DNA of 64,000 nt, from positions 1 through 64,000 of the forward strand of contig NZ_BDAW01000027.1 in NCBI RefSeq assembly GCF_001625085.1. The letters are read 5' to 3'. This DNA comes from Nocardia acidivorans NBRC 108247. GTDB taxonomy: Bacteria; Actinomycetota; Actinomycetes; Mycobacteriales; Mycobacteriaceae. Position 1 is the first letter of the stretch. The number at the start of each line of letters is the position of its first letter. A program made the position numbers and the translations under genes. Of the stretch, positions 41,292-49,111 are shown in pieces. The notes under the pieces are model-generated. The model ran no database searches, was not told the DNA's origin, and saw only the letters and a program-made list of their open reading frames with translations.

Positions 41292-42119
41292 TTACTCGGG
41301 TTCGGTGACGAAATCGATGAGGCGTTCCACCGCGCCGATGAGGTGCGGTTCCAGGTCCCGGTAGGAGTTGACGGCGTTGTAGACGCGCCGCCATCCCTCC
41401 TGCGGGGTGCCCCAGTTCAGCCGCCGGCAGACGCCGGTCTTCCAATCCTCACCGCGCGGCACCTCCGGCCAGGCGGCGATACCCAGCACCGCGGGCCGAA
41501 CCGCCTGCCACACATCGATATACGGGTGCCCGGTGACCATCACGTGCGGGCCGAGCCCGGTGGTCAGCCCGGTCTCCTTGGAGCCGGTGACCAGATGGTC
41601 GACCAGTACGCCGACCCGGCTGCCGGGTCCGGGCTGGAATTCGGTCAGCCGCGCGGCCAGATGGTCCAAACCCTCGAGCTGTTCCACCACCACACCCTCG
41701 ATGCGCAGGTCATGCCCCCACACCCGCTCGACGATCGCCGCGTCGTGCACGCCTTCGACCCAGATTCGGCTGGCCCGCGCGACCCGGGCGCGCGCACCCT
41801 CGACGCGGGTGGATCCGGAGGCCGAGCGCGTCGGCTGCTTCGGTGCGACGGCGGTCGGCCGGATCAGCGTGACGGGTTCCCCGTCGATCAGGAACGCCGC
41901 CTCGCGCATGGCGAACAGGCGCACCCGCCCGCGCCCGTCCTCGAGTTTGACGAAGTCGCCGTCGTAGGTGCGGTCGAAACCGACTACCGCGCCGCAGAAT
42001 CCGCTGGCGGCGTCCTCGGCGACCAGGTCGCGTTCGGCGATCACCTGCGGTATTTCGCGCTTTCGCGTCCGCGCATGTCCGGAGAAGATGTCGCCGCCAT
42101 AGTTGTCACGCCCGTTCAC
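41292..42119 (-). CDS. DUF3097 family protein
   Basis: A 275-residue protein conserved in actinobacteria: NGRDNYGGDIFSGHARTRKR, DLVAEDAASGFCGAVVGFDR, RIWVEGVHDAAIVERVWGHD (a TOPRIM-like acidic segment), FQPGPGSRVGVLVDHLVTGS and HVMVTGHPYIDVWQAVRP. The TOPRIM-like pattern of E-G...D-H suggests a nucleic-acid-related role, which is an inference. The GTG at 42119 gives the usual family length. It is divergent from NfeD, the same arrangement I recall for the unknown reverse gene between hemH and the NfeD gene in M. tuberculosis. Confidence 0.82.
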   Translation of the reverse strand: MNGRDNYGGDIFSGHARTRKREIPQVIAERDLVAEDAASGFCGAVVGFDRTYDGDFVKLEDGRGRVRLFAMREAAFLIDGEPVTLIRPTAVAPKQPTRSASGSTRVEGARARVARASRIWVEGVHDAAIVERVWGHDLRIEGVVVEQLEGLDHLAARLTEFQPGPGSRVGVLVDHLVTGSKETGLTTGLGPHVMVTGHPYIDVWQAVRPAVLGIAAWPEVPRGEDWKTGVCRRLNWGTPQEGWRRVYNAVNSYRDLEPHLIGAVERLIDFVTEPE

Positions 42120-42235
42120 CGCATCGAAGGTACCGGCAGATCCGGGAAACGCCCCGCTCCGACGCGCGTTTTCGGGGCAGGTACCGATTCGGGGGTCGGC
42201 GCGCTCGATCTTGCGCAGGGTGTGGCGAGAGCGAT

Positions 42236-42247
42236 TACTGTGGTGTC
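42236..42247 (+). promoter_or_regulatory. Leaderless-type -10 before the NfeD gene
   Basis: TACTGT (42236-42241) fits TANNNT and is followed by 6 bases and the GTG start of the NfeD gene, with no Shine-Dalgarno. TTGCGC about 19 bases further upstream is a possible -35. Confidence 0.4.
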
Positions 42248-42679
42248 GTGGCCGCAATCGTTTGGCTGGTCGCGGGGATACTCCTCGCGGCGGCGGAGAT
42301 GCTCACGGGTGATCTCACGCTGCTCATGCTGGGTAGTGCCGCGGTGATCACCGCCGGTGTGAGTGGTCTGGCCGGTACCCCGCTGGTGGTGGATGCGGTG
42401 ATCTTCGGTGTCACCGCCATCGCGCTGCTGCTGCTGGTTCGCCCATTTCTGTTGCGCCGCTACTCGATTCCGCCGCCGACGCCCACCGGCATGGACGCGC
42501 TGCCGGGTAAGACCGCGCGCGTGCTGGAGGCGGTCGACGAGCATGGTGGCCGGGTGAAGCTCGATGGTGAAGTGTGGAGCGCGCGGGCCTTCGATCCGGA
42601 TGAGACGTATCCGGAGGGTTCGACCGTCTACATCATGAGGATCGACGGCGCGCACGTCGTCGTGTGGAAGGGGCCCTAG
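42248..42679 (+). CDS. NfeD-like membrane protein
   Basis: A 143-residue short NfeD protein: transmembrane segments VWLVAGILLAAAEMLTG, LTLLMLGSAAVITAGVSGLAG and VVDAVIFGVTAIALLLLVRPF, then an OB-fold domain (LPGKTARVLEAVDEHGGRVK, then LDGEVWSARAF, and STVYIMRIDGAHVVVW). NfeD proteins partner with SPFH-domain proteins in membrane microdomains; the SPFH gene follows directly, with the stop TAG abutting its ATG. Confidence 0.9.
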   Translation: MAAIVWLVAGILLAAAEMLTGDLTLLMLGSAAVITAGVSGLAGTPLVVDAVIFGVTAIALLLLVRPFLLRRYSIPPPTPTGMDALPGKTARVLEAVDEHGGRVKLDGEVWSARAFDPDETYPEGSTVYIMRIDGAHVVVWKGP

Positions 42680-43954
42680 ATGGCTGTACTCATAGTCGCT
42701 CTTGTTCTGGTCCTATTGGTGGTGGTGATCGTCTTCAAGTCGGTGGCGCTGGTGCCGCAGGCCGAAGCCGCCGTCATCGAACGCCTGGGTCGCTATTCGC
42801 GCACCGTCTCCGGACAGCTGACCTTCCTGGTGCCCTTCGCCGACCGCGTACGCGCCAAGGTGGATCTGCGCGAGCGGGTGGTGTCGTTCCCGCCGCAGCC
42901 GGTGATCACCCAGGACAACCTGACCGTGCAGATCGACTCGGTGGTGTATTTCCAGGTCACCAGTCCGCAGGCCGCGGTCTACGAAATCAGCAATTACATT
43001 GCCGCCGTAGAGCAATTGACCATCACCACACTGCGCAATGTGGTCGGTGGGATGACCCTCGAGGAGACGCTGACCTCCCGCGATCAGATCAACCATCAGC
43101 TGCGCGGCGTACTCGACGAGGCGACCGGCCGCTGGGGTCTGCGCGTCTCGCGGGTCGAACTCAAGGCCATCGATCCGCCGCCCTCGATTCAGGAGTCGAT
43201 GGAGAAGCAGATGAAGGCGGACCGCGAGAAGCGCGCCATCATCCTCACCGCCGAGGGCCAGCGCGAGGCCGCCATCAAGACCGCCGAGGGCCAGAAGCAG
43301 GCGCAGATCCTGTCCGCCGAGGGCTCCAAACAGGCGTCGATCCTGTCGGCCGAGGGTGAGCGGCAATCCCGTATCCTGCGCGCCCAGGGTGAACGCGCCG
43401 CCGCGTATCTCCAGGCCCAGGGCCAGGCCAAGGCCATTGAGAAGGTCTTCGCCGCCATCAAGAACGGCAAGCCGACCCCCGAACTGCTGGCCTACCAGTA
43501 CATGCAGACCCTGCCGCAGGTCGCCAAGGGCGATGCCAACAAGGTGTGGCTGGTGCCGAGCGATTTCGGCAAGGCCCTGGAGGGTTTCGCCCGCAATTTC
43601 GCCAAGGAGGGCGCGGACGGCACCTTCCGGTATGAACCGGCCGCCGACAGCGAGGTCACCGAACGTCCCGAGGATGACGCCGACGAGGTGGCCGACTGGT
43701 TCAATACCGCCACCGATCCGGCCGCCGAACGCGCGGTCCGCGCCGCGGAGGCCGATGCCCGAGCTCCGGTCGACGCGACCGCGATGCCGCCGACGCGTCC
43801 GCGCGCGGAAACCGCACCGCCGCAACAGCGTGCGGTGCCCCGGCCGCCGGAACAACAGCGGCTCGGCCAGGATCCGCAGCAGCCGCGCCAGGATCCGCCC
43901 GGTGATCAGCGCTGGCAGCAGCCCCCGCCGCCGGGACGCCCACTCGGGCGTTGA
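42680..43954 (+). CDS. SPFH/band-7 (stomatin-like) protein
   Basis: A 424-residue membrane protein: an N-terminal transmembrane helix (VLIVALVLVLLVVVIVFKSV), the SPFH domain (VPQAEAAVIERLGRYSRTVS through LKAIDPPPSIQESMEKQMKADREKRA), then a helical repeat with AEG/AQG motifs every 11-12 residues (TAEGQREAAIKTAEGQKQAQ and following). The last 120 residues are an acidic, then Pro/Gln/Arg-rich disordered tail (PPQQRAVPRPPEQQRLGQDP). With NfeD it probably organises membrane domains and proteolysis. Confidence 0.93.
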   Translation: MAVLIVALVLVLLVVVIVFKSVALVPQAEAAVIERLGRYSRTVSGQLTFLVPFADRVRAKVDLRERVVSFPPQPVITQDNLTVQIDSVVYFQVTSPQAAVYEISNYIAAVEQLTITTLRNVVGGMTLEETLTSRDQINHQLRGVLDEATGRWGLRVSRVELKAIDPPPSIQESMEKQMKADREKRAIILTAEGQREAAIKTAEGQKQAQILSAEGSKQASILSAEGERQSRILRAQGERAAAYLQAQGQAKAIEKVFAAIKNGKPTPELLAYQYMQTLPQVAKGDANKVWLVPSDFGKALEGFARNFAKEGADGTFRYEPAADSEVTERPEDDADEVADWFNTATDPAAERAVRAAEADARAPVDATAMPPTRPRAETAPPQQRAVPRPPEQQRLGQDPQQPRQDPPGDQRWQQPPPPGRPLGR

Positions 43955-43966
43955 CCCCTCGCATGC

Positions 43967-43995
43967 GGGCTCGGTGATCATCGATCACCGAGCCC
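43967..43995. terminator. Hairpin terminator after the SPFH gene
   Basis: GGGCTCGGTGATC (43967-43979) pairs perfectly with GATCACCGAGCCC (43983-43995), a 13-base stem with a 3-base loop. It lies between the SPFH stop (43954) and the end of a convergent relic (44010), so it could serve both directions. Confidence 0.8.
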
Positions 43996-44009
43996 TCGGC
44001 ATGTCCGGA

Positions 44010-44366
44010 TCAGGCGATCGCGCAGGCCACCGCGGTCACCGTGCCGGAGAACCGATCATTGGTATCGGAGGTGTTGATGCTGATCGCCGCCGCGTTGCCC
44101 TGGGGCGTGGCGATGGCCAGGGTGGTGAATCCGGGAATGCCGCCGGAGTGCCCCCAGAGCTCCTTGACGTCCTTTCCGGCTGTCCCGCAGGGTATCTGGA
44201 ATCGGATCAGTCCCAGTCCGTAGTGCATCGCGGTGGAGGGTGACATCGGCACCGTCGGTTCCATCTGCACGAGTTGCGGTGCGGGAAGCAGCTTTCCGGT
44301 GACCAGCGCGGTGAAGAACCGGTTCAGTTCCGAGCCCGTGGAGATGATCGTCCGGCACACGGCGGG
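44010..44366 (-). pseudogene. 3' fragment of a serine beta-lactamase-like hydrolase gene
   Basis: The frame starts abruptly next to the phospholipase stop and reads IISTGSELNRFFTALVTGKL, then AMHYGLGLIRF, LWGHSGGIPGFTTLAIATPQ and NDRFSGTVTAVACAIA. This is the C-terminal third of a class C beta-lactamase/D-Ala-D-Ala carboxypeptidase family protein, including the H-S-G-G motif that replaces KTG. The S-x-x-K and Y-x-N parts are absent, so it cannot be catalytic. No start codon with a ribosome site is present. Confidence 0.75.
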
Positions 44367-44370
44367 AATG

Positions 44371-46464
44371 TCAGTCCGAGCTCACGCCCGGCTTACCGTC
44401 CTCGATCCGTCCGGTGACGCGCCGCCGGAACTCCGCGTCGGCGACGGCGGTGATCTCCAGGTCGTACCAGCCGTCGTGGGTGGGCCACTCCAGGCGCTGT
44501 GCACTGCCCGCCGCCAATTCGACCCGCCGCGCATCGCCGCCGCCGCGACGCGGGGTGATGGTCAACACCACTACGCGCCCACCATGATTGGCGAGTGTGA
44601 GCACCAGGGCCGAACGAGCACCGGGTTCGGTGCCGACCCGGACCCCGGCCGCGACTCCCGTGGTGTCCCCGCGCAATTCGTGCCAGAACCGGTTCGGCCC
44701 CTGGACGACGAGATCGTATTTCCCGGTGACCGCGAACTGCACCGTCGTCTTGCCGTCCACGTCGTAATGCCGTGGATCGCCGCCGACGCCCGCGAACGGA
44801 TAGAGGGTGAAATGCGCGTAGGCCCTGCCGGTATCGATGAGCGTCACCGACAGTGCTGACCCGTCCACCGTGCTGGAGACCGCGGGTTGATAGGGGAGCG
44901 GCCGGGCTTTGCGCGTGCCCGGCTCCTGGATCGGCAGTGATTGCGAGGCGGGCGGTTCGGCCTTCCACCGCGAGACCGCGGCCGGAACCGGTCCGGGTCT
45001 GCCCAGTCGCGGCCGCTTGCCCTTGGCGGCGAAGTCGAAGACCGAGGTCATATCGCCGCAGACGGTGCGCCGCCAGGCGCTGATATTCGGCTCGCCGACC
45101 CCGGTCCAGAGTTCGAGGAAGCGCAGGACCGAGGTGTGGTCGAAGACCTCCGAGGAGACGAATCCGCCCATGGTCCAGGGTGATATGACCGTCATCGGCA
45201 CCCGCACGCCCAGTCCGATGGCCTGTCCGTCGTACCAGTCCTCCCCATTGCCGTCGGCGGGTCGCGGTGGCACCGGCGGCGGGACGTGGTCGAAGTAGCC
45301 GTCGTTCTCGTCGAAGGTCAGGAATATCGCCGTCTTGGACCAGGTGTCGATATCGGAGCCGATGATATCGAGCAGTCGGTAGATGAAATCGGCGCTGCCC
45401 ACCGGGGTGGACTCCGAGGGATGTTCGGAGTACCGCGCGGGCGGCACCAACCAGCTCACGGCCGGAAGCCGGTCCGCCGCAATATCATCGGCGAAGCGCT
45501 GGAGCAGACTGTCGGGTTCGCCGCGGTACATGGCGCGATCGAAGAGGCTGCGCTCGGCGTCGGAGAGCTTGTCCCGCCCGGCCCGCAACTGGTTCAGCAG
45601 TCGCCGCTGATCCGCGAGCGGTCGCCCCGCGAGCGATTCGTAGAACTTCTCGGTGGTCTGATAACGCCCGTCCACCTCGGCGAGCACCTTATGCCCGATG
45701 CGCTTGAACGGCAGGAAGTATTCGACCGGGTTGTCGGTGAAGTTGTCCCACTCCTGATAGATCTGCCACGACACCCCCGCCGCCTCCAGGCGTTCGGGAT
45801 AGGTCCGCCAGTCGTATCCGCGATGCCGGGCGTCATAGGCGGCGTTGTCCACCGCGCGCTTGCTCCCCCACGGCTCGAATCCCGTTGTCCCCGTAAAGAA
45901 GTAGTTCCGATTGGGGTTGGTTCCGCCGAACATCGAACAGTGGTAGGCGTCGCAGATGGTGAAGGTGTCCGCGAGCTCGTATTGCAGCGGCAGGTCCCGG
46001 CGCTCGTAATAGGTCATGGTGGCCGGGGATTTGGCCTCGATCCACCGATCCCACCACCCCTGCCCCCACGCCTTGGTGCTGCCCTTCCATTCGTGATCGA
46101 GACTGTCCAGATACTGGATATCGCTGTCCGGCCGTCCCGCGTGCGCCGCCGCCGCGCGTGCGGAGAAGGGCAGTACCTCACCGCCGGGTCCGCCCGGTTG
46201 CCGGAAGGCGTTGGCGCCGTTGCGCAATCGTAGCGGGGTCTCATCGCCGAACCCGCGCACGCCCGCGAGCGACCCGTAGTAGTGGTCGAATGACCGGTTC
46301 TCCTGCATGAGCAGGACGACATGCTCGATGGCATTCAATCCGCCCGCCCGCACGGGCGCGGCCATGGCGCGGTGCAGCGAAGACGGCAGGAGTGAGCCTG
46401 CCGCCGCACCCGCCGCGATGGTCGTCGCCGAGCCGAGCAGCCGTCTGCGGGAGACGTTGACCAT
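44371..46464 (-). CDS. Phosphocholine-specific phospholipase C, Tat-exported
   Basis: A 697-residue enzyme that cleaves phosphatidylcholine or sphingomyelin outside the cell. The N-terminus NVSRRRLLGSATTIAAGAAA is a twin-arginine signal. Catalytic motifs are IEHVVLLMQENRSFDHYYGS, TICDAYHCSMFGGTNPNRNY and FLTFDENDGYFDHVPPP, as in the PlcC/AcpA phosphoesterase family. Two C-terminal DUF756 beta domains follow (from about residue 510). The ATG at 46464 is chosen because it opens the Tat signal. Such enzymes supply phosphate, choline or fatty acids and contribute to virulence in mycobacteria. Confidence 0.93.
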   Translation of the reverse strand: MVNVSRRRLLGSATTIAAGAAAGSLLPSSLHRAMAAPVRAGGLNAIEHVVLLMQENRSFDHYYGSLAGVRGFGDETPLRLRNGANAFRQPGGPGGEVLPFSARAAAAHAGRPDSDIQYLDSLDHEWKGSTKAWGQGWWDRWIEAKSPATMTYYERRDLPLQYELADTFTICDAYHCSMFGGTNPNRNYFFTGTTGFEPWGSKRAVDNAAYDARHRGYDWRTYPERLEAAGVSWQIYQEWDNFTDNPVEYFLPFKRIGHKVLAEVDGRYQTTEKFYESLAGRPLADQRRLLNQLRAGRDKLSDAERSLFDRAMYRGEPDSLLQRFADDIAADRLPAVSWLVPPARYSEHPSESTPVGSADFIYRLLDIIGSDIDTWSKTAIFLTFDENDGYFDHVPPPVPPRPADGNGEDWYDGQAIGLGVRVPMTVISPWTMGGFVSSEVFDHTSVLRFLELWTGVGEPNISAWRRTVCGDMTSVFDFAAKGKRPRLGRPGPVPAAVSRWKAEPPASQSLPIQEPGTRKARPLPYQPAVSSTVDGSALSVTLIDTGRAYAHFTLYPFAGVGGDPRHYDVDGKTTVQFAVTGKYDLVVQGPNRFWHELRGDTTGVAAGVRVGTEPGARSALVLTLANHGGRVVVLTITPRRGGGDARRVELAAGSAQRLEWPTHDGWYDLEITAVADAEFRRRVTGRIEDGKPGVSSD

Positions 46465-46685
46465 ATGTCGAAGTAGAGCAGCCGGACCGGAACTCCGGGT
46501 GATCGCCGAATGATCGCGGGATGAAAGCAAATAGGGCAAAGGTGGCCGTAGCTGGTCGAGTGCGTGCCGCAGATGTGTCGCGCATGAACGGCAGGCGGCG
46601 TATCCGCGCGCGGCGCAGGCCCGGCACAGGCCGAAGGCCCTCGACGGGGTGTGGTCGAAGGCCCTCGGCATAGGTTCGGAGCGTA

Positions 46686-47080
46686 TCAGCCGGTTACCCC
46701 GGCGAAGCGTTCTCCGGAGATGGCGCGCGAGGGCTCTCCGGCCACGCCGACGCTAATATCGTCTGCGGTACAGCACCCGGGTGACATCGAGATGGTTCAG
46801 ATCGCCGGGCGCGAGGTGTGCGGTGGCATGATTGTCCCAGAACGCGAGACTGCCCTTCTCCCAGCGGAATCGGACCGTGTACGCCGGATCCGGCAGCTCG
46901 GCGTAGAGCAGCTCCGGGAGCGCGTCGTTCTGGCGCGGGCTCGGCCCGACGATGCGGGTGGTGAAGCCCGGGTTCACGAACAGCACGCGCTCCCCGGTCA
47001 CGGATGCACCCACACCACCGGATGATCGGTCACCAGCGGCGCCTTGGCAACCTTCTTGGCGTAGTCGCTATTGGCATCCC
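46686..47080 (-). pseudogene. TauD/TfdA dioxygenase C-terminal relic with two frameshifts
   Basis: Three frames together give the end of a 2-oxoglutarate-dependent taurine-type dioxygenase: DYAKKVAKAPLVTDHPVVWV then HP; TGERVLFVNPGFTTRIVGPS through FRWEKGSLAFWDNHATAHLA to VTRVLYR; then DDISVGVAGEPSRAISGERF to a stop at 46686. A one-base loss at about 47000 (CATCCGTGACC, expected CATCCGGTGACC) and an extra base near 46764 break it. The distal iron-ligand histidine (AFWDNHATAH) is preserved. The 5' half is missing; it is joined to the front of a substrate-binding protein gene. Confidence 0.75.
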
Positions 47081-47319
47081 AAGCGGCTGCTTACCGCCGC
47101 CCCAGTGCAGGTCGATCCCGCTGAAGTAGCCCAGATCCGCCGCGGGTTCGAAGTGCGTCACCTGTCCGGTCTGACCTTGGTAGCGCACAACGGTTTTCCC
47201 GTCTGCGGTCTTGGCCGGCTCGGGCTTACCGCAACCGGTGAGTACGCCCACCGCACCGGTAATGGCGAATGCGGCCGCGAGGATTCGCAATGCCCGTGAC
47301 GATCGAAAAGGAGAGCCAT
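47081..47319 (-). pseudogene. 5' relic of an ABC substrate-binding lipoprotein gene
   Basis: A signal peptide with lipobox (RALRILAAAFAITGAVGVLT then GC) leads into KPEPAKTADGKTVVRYQGQT and HFEPAADLGYFSGIDLHW, the start of a sulfonate/taurine-type substrate-binding protein. It then breaks off and the TauD relic begins. The ATG at 47317-47319 is out of frame by one base with the rest. Together with the TauD tail this looks like a deletion that fused two genes of a sulfur-source locus. Confidence 0.65.
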
Positions 47320-47431
47320 AGTGATTCTTTCGATGAATGCGTTTGCCGCAACGCGTATTCAGGAATGACCGGTTGATCAAAGAGTGCGGTGCCCGGGGGA
47401 ACCGGGCAACCGGCTTTTCACGATATGGAAA

Positions 47432-48199
47432 TCAGCGTGTTTCCAATTCGGCGGCGGAATTCGTTGCCGCGCCGACGGTTTGGAACAGGGGCGCGATGCG
47501 TCCGGCGGTGATTCGCATGGCGGGCAGGATGCTTCGCATCGAGCCGCGCCGAGCGCGCCTGCACCGCGAGCGCGCCGCGCACCCGTTTATCGGTCCCGAC
47601 ACTGGGTACCGCGATCGCGCGAATCGGATCGTCGGCGGGACGAGTCCGGTCCGGCGCACCCGATCGAGTTCGCTGTGCAGCTTGCCCGGACGCGCCGGGC
47701 GGGTGTTCTGCCGGGCCGCGTGCTCCTCGGCGATGGTGGTGAACGGCGAGAACGCGAGCAGGGCGTGCCCGGCCGCGCCGGTGCGCAGCGGCTGCCGGGC
47801 TCGCGGCACCTGATTGGGGCGGAAGAACACCGGTGGCCTGGCCTGGAACACCGTGACCGCATCCCGGTCCTGCGCCACGCTCACGCTCACGGTGATGCGA
47901 ATCCCGGCCGCCGGCGCGGATAGGTAGGGCGCGGCGGACTCGATGCCCAGACGGCCCAGGGCGGGGCGCGCAAGCGACGCCAGACCGTGACCTATTCGGT
48001 AACGGTCGGTGGTGTCGTCCTGTTCGAGCAGTCGCCCGCGCACCAGCGCCCGGGCGAGCCGGTGCACGGTGCTCACCGGGAGGTCTGCCAGCTGCCCCGG
48101 CACGCTCACCGACAGCTCGGGATCACCTTCGAAGCAGCTCAGCACCTGGATCGCCCGATCGACGGCACGGGCGCCGGAACGTGGTTCCTCGGTGGCCAT
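47432..48199 (-). CDS. IclR-family regulator with two compensating frameshifts
   Basis: A 255-residue open frame. The IclR winged helix is in AVDRAIQVLSCFEGDPELSV and LADLPVSTVHRLARALVRGRLL (residues ~12-65), followed by the effector domain. Between about 47638 and 47533 the frame read is wrong: the neighbouring frame gives DDPIRAIAVPSVGTDKRVRG then ALAVQARSARL, the conserved IclR ligand-domain strand, after which the original frame resumes with ILPAMRITAGRIAPLFQTV. One lost base in a CCC run and one extra base explain it. About 35 residues of the ligand pocket would be scrambled, so function is doubtful. Confidence 0.72.
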   Translation of the reverse strand: MATEEPRSGARAVDRAIQVLSCFEGDPELSVSVPGQLADLPVSTVHRLARALVRGRLLEQDDTTDRYRIGHGLASLARPALGRLGIESAAPYLSAPAAGIRITVSVSVAQDRDAVTVFQARPPVFFRPNQVPRARQPLRTGAAGHALLAFSPFTTIAEEHAARQNTRPARPGKLHSELDRVRRTGLVPPTIRFARSRYPVSGPINGCAARSRCRRARRGSMRSILPAMRITAGRIAPLFQTVGAATNSAAELETR

Positions 48200-48510
48200 G
48201 GTTCCTCCGGTGGGGAGTGCGACGGTGTCGCGGGAACTACGGTCATGGCTCTGACCGGCGGCAATGGTTCCGCGCAGCGCGATCTCAGTTCACCGGAAAC
48301 CCACCGGAAAGGGGGCGGCCGGAGTCGTCTCGCGCAGGTCCGCATCGCGGAAATTCGATGGGTATTACGCGACTCGGATCACTATTTTCCAGTGGCGTCC
48401 GTCACATTATCGGCGCTGAATTCGAATAATGTAATTCACCATTCGCCCGGCACTGTCTGCGCAAACTCGAGGAGTGCGGCCGACATCAATTTGTCAACCG
48501 ACCGTGATCG

Positions 48511-48691
48511 CTCCGTGATTAGTTGTGATTGTTCCGTTACCGTCGTTCACGGCTCGAATCAACGAGTCCGAAATCGAACCGCCGAACACCGGCAACTCCG
48601 TCCCGCGGTTCGAACGAAACCGACATCCCTGGGGACGGGGACCCGCAGCCATAGGGCGCGGGCCGGAAGGGCGCAGGCAGGGAATTCCTCT
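48511..48691 (+). promoter_or_regulatory. Structured leader of the rpf gene, possible c-di-AMP (ydaO-type) riboswitch
   Basis: The gap before rpf is about 490 bases, and the last 180 hold clear structure: CCGTGA/TCACGG arms (from 48513 and to 48552), a perfect 9-base stem TCGAACCGC/GCGGTTCGA between about 48573 and 48613, and CCCGC/GCGGG closer to the start, followed by GGAAGGGCGCAGGCAGGG. The ydaO riboswitch is known upstream of rpf-type genes in actinomycetes. Elements such as ACCGACA and CCCGCAGCC are compatible with its 3' half, but I cannot fit the whole consensus by eye. Confidence 0.4.
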
Positions 48692-49021
48692 ATGACTCGC
48701 AAGTTCAGCACCCGCATGCTCGTCGCCACCGCCGCCACCGGCATTCTGGCCGCCGTTCCGTTCGCGCTGACCACCGCGACCGCCTCCGCCGCCTCGGGCG
48801 ACTGGGACGCCGTGGCGCAGTGCGAGAGCAGTGGCAACTGGGCCGCCAACACCGGTAACGGCTTCTACGGCGGTCTGCAGTTCACCCAGAGCACCTGGAA
48901 CGCCTACGGCGGCCAGGGTAACGCCGCCAACGCCAGCCGCGAGGAGCAGATCCGCGTGGCCGAGAACGTGCTCGCCGGCCAGGGCCGCGGCGCGTGGCCG
49001 CACTGCGGCGCGTACCTGTAA
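48692..49021 (+). CDS. Resuscitation-promoting factor (Rpf), small secreted form
   Basis: A 109-residue secreted muralytic protein. A Sec signal (KFSTRMLVATAATGILAAVP, cleavage after TASA) precedes a single Rpf domain: SGDWDAVAQCESSGNWAANT, with catalytic Glu45, then GNGFYGGLQFTQSTWNAYGG and REEQIRVAENVLAGQGRGAW, ending PHCGAYL. Cys44 and Cys105 would form the conserved disulfide. There is no LysM or other anchoring domain. Rpf lytic transglycosylases cleave peptidoglycan and stimulate growth from dormancy. Confidence 0.95.
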   Translation: MTRKFSTRMLVATAATGILAAVPFALTTATASAASGDWDAVAQCESSGNWAANTGNGFYGGLQFTQSTWNAYGGQGNAANASREEQIRVAENVLAGQGRGAWPHCGAYL

Positions 49022-49061
49022 GGCACCGCTTGCCTCCGGATGACCGGCACGGATAGCTGAC

Positions 49062-49095
49062 GATGGCCCCGGATCACTGGGGATCCGGGGCCATC
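49062..49095. terminator. Bidirectional hairpin terminator between rpf and the ABC genes
   Basis: GATGGCCCCGGATC (49062-49075) pairs perfectly with GATCCGGGGCCATC (49082-49095): a 14-base stem with a 6-base loop and no U-tract. It sits between two convergent stops (49021 and 49112). Confidence 0.85.
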
Positions 49096-49111
49096 CTCGT
49101 GTGCTCAGGGG

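Noticed and set aside
43240..43450. Regular repeats in the SPFH gene
   Set aside because: They are the in-frame AEG/AQG helical repeats normal for SPFH proteins.
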